From NCBI GenBank assembly GCA_021737445.1, contig JAIPDY010000160.1, forward strand, positions 1 through 7,504: a DNA stretch of 7,504 bases. Reading direction: 5' to 3'. This DNA is from Desulfotignum sp. GTDB lineage: Bacteria; Desulfobacterota; Desulfobacteria; Desulfobacterales; Desulfobacteraceae. The notes under the pieces are model-generated. The model was not told where the DNA came from, ran no database searches, and worked only from the letters and a program-made list of their open reading frames with translations. How positions within the stretch are numbered: position 1 is the stretch's first letter; the number at the start of each line of letters is the position of its first letter. Positions 6,871-7,504 of the stretch are shown here, piece by piece. Position numbers and translations under genes: made by a program.

Positions 6871-6884
6871 TAAATTTGTTGGGG

Positions 6885-7504
6885 TCAGAAGGTAACTTTT
6901 TTACCTGTTTTTATTGCACTGCAAAGGGTTTGCCTGATGGTGTCAGATGGTACCGTCCCCTGCCTGAGCACCCGGGGCGGGTCACAGGTGATGTCCAGGA
7001 TGGTGGAGCCGGTGCCGCCTTTTAAGGTGCCGGCATCCAGGACCATATCAGCTGCCTGTATCAATTTTTCGGGCATGTCGCTGATGCGGCTGCATCCGGG
7101 TGATCCGGACAGGTTGGCACTGGTGCCGGTGATGGGACAGCCGGCTGCTTTGACCAGTGCCCGGGCCATGGGATGAGACGGTATCCGGACGCCGATTTTG
7201 CCGGTGCCGGCGGTGAGAAGCTCACAGATACCGGGCCTTGCTTCAAACACCAGGGTCAGGCTGCCGGGCCAGAAGGCGTGCATCAGTATTTTCGCATGGT
7301 CCGGGATGTTTGCCACAATCCCCTCCAGGTCCTTTTTGCTGTGAACCAGAACCAGGAGGGGATTGTTTTTTTCTCTTTTTTTGATGGAAAATACGATGTC
7401 TACAGCTGCCGGATCCCGGGCATCTGCTGCCAGGCCGTACAGACACCGGGTGGGGAATATCACCAATCCGCTGGTTTTTATGCATTCAGCAGCCTGTTTA
7501 ATGA
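6885..7504 (-). CDS. tsaC: L-threonylcarbamoyladenylate synthase (TsaC/Sua5/YrdC family); 5' end beyond window
   Basis: This enzyme makes threonylcarbamoyl-AMP from threonine, bicarbonate and ATP, the first step of the t6A37 tRNA modification, in the cytoplasm. YrdC-fold motifs appear in order: GLVIFPTRCLYGLAADA; IKKREKNNPLLVLV; FWPGSLTLVF; KIGVRIPSHP; PITGTSANLSG; GSTILDI; and RVLRQGTVPSD near the end. The family's usual PTET is PTRC here. The frame stays open to the window edge, reading KQAAECIKTSG before GLVIFPTR, which matches the usual N-terminal helix, so the TTG at 7466 is internal and the true start is just off the edge. With about 206 residues visible, it is the single-domain TsaC form without the extra Sua5 domain. 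No terminator is evident after TGA 6885-6887. Confidence 0.93.
   Translation of the reverse strand, partial: IKQAAECIKTSGLVIFPTRCLYGLAADARDPAAVDIVFSIKKREKNNPLLVLVHSKKDLEGIVANIPDHAKILMHAFWPGSLTLVFEARPGICELLTAGTGKIGVRIPSHPMARALVKAAGCPITGTSANLSGSPGCSRISDMPEKLIQAADMVLDAGTLKGGTGSTILDITCDPPRVLRQGTVPSDTIRQTLCSAIKTGKKVTF

Overview
The window (about 7.5 kb, moderate GC) looks like chromosome from a strictly anaerobic, probably sulfate-reducing Desulfobacterota bacterium of the Desulfobacteraceae type. This is inferred from the character of the proteins: a selenocysteine formate dehydrogenase with a NuoG-like front end, a NuoE/NuoF-like diaphorase pair with extra ferredoxin clusters, and a periplasmic-sensor diguanylate cyclase. 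No marker gene fixes the species.

Layout. (1) Positions 1-2228, + strand: the 3' three quarters of a formate dehydrogenase catalytic subunit whose frame runs through an internal TGA at 594-596. The TGA sits exactly at the catalytic residue and is followed by a plausible bacterial SECIS hairpin, so it is read as selenocysteine. (2) 2229-2303: a short convergent gap with a weak terminator and a large GC-rich hairpin. (3) 4669 down to 2304, - strand: a tightly coupled two-gene operon, nuoE-like then nuoF-like, overlapping by ATGA. (4) 4670-4934: a divergent AT-rich promoter region with small inverted repeats. (5) 4935-6738, + strand: a membrane-anchored sensor diguanylate cyclase split into two frames at a run of seven C residues. 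Comparing its two solute-binding modules shows that the second lacks its N-terminal lobe, so this looks like a deleted and/or frameshifted gene. (6) 6743-6830, - strand: tRNA-Leu(CAA) with its own promoter. (7) 6885-7504, - strand: tsaC/sua5-type threonylcarbamoyl-AMP synthase, running off the right edge.

How the parts may work together. The selenoprotein FdhA (formate/CO2 chemistry, Mo or W bis-MGD) and the NuoE/NuoF-like subunits (2Fe-2S relay, FMN, NAD(P)(H) site and ferredoxin clusters) together contain the parts of a soluble NAD(P)- and/or ferredoxin-linked formate dehydrogenase. Here they are encoded tail-to-tail rather than in one operon. That they form one complex is inferred from adjacency and family knowledge. 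The sensor cyclase, tRNA and tsaC are unrelated housekeeping or signalling loci.

I see no mobile element, CRISPR array or phage gene. The most rewarding spots are the recoded TGA with its SECIS, the convergent split of the formate dehydrogenase genes, and the C-run junction in the sensor gene.
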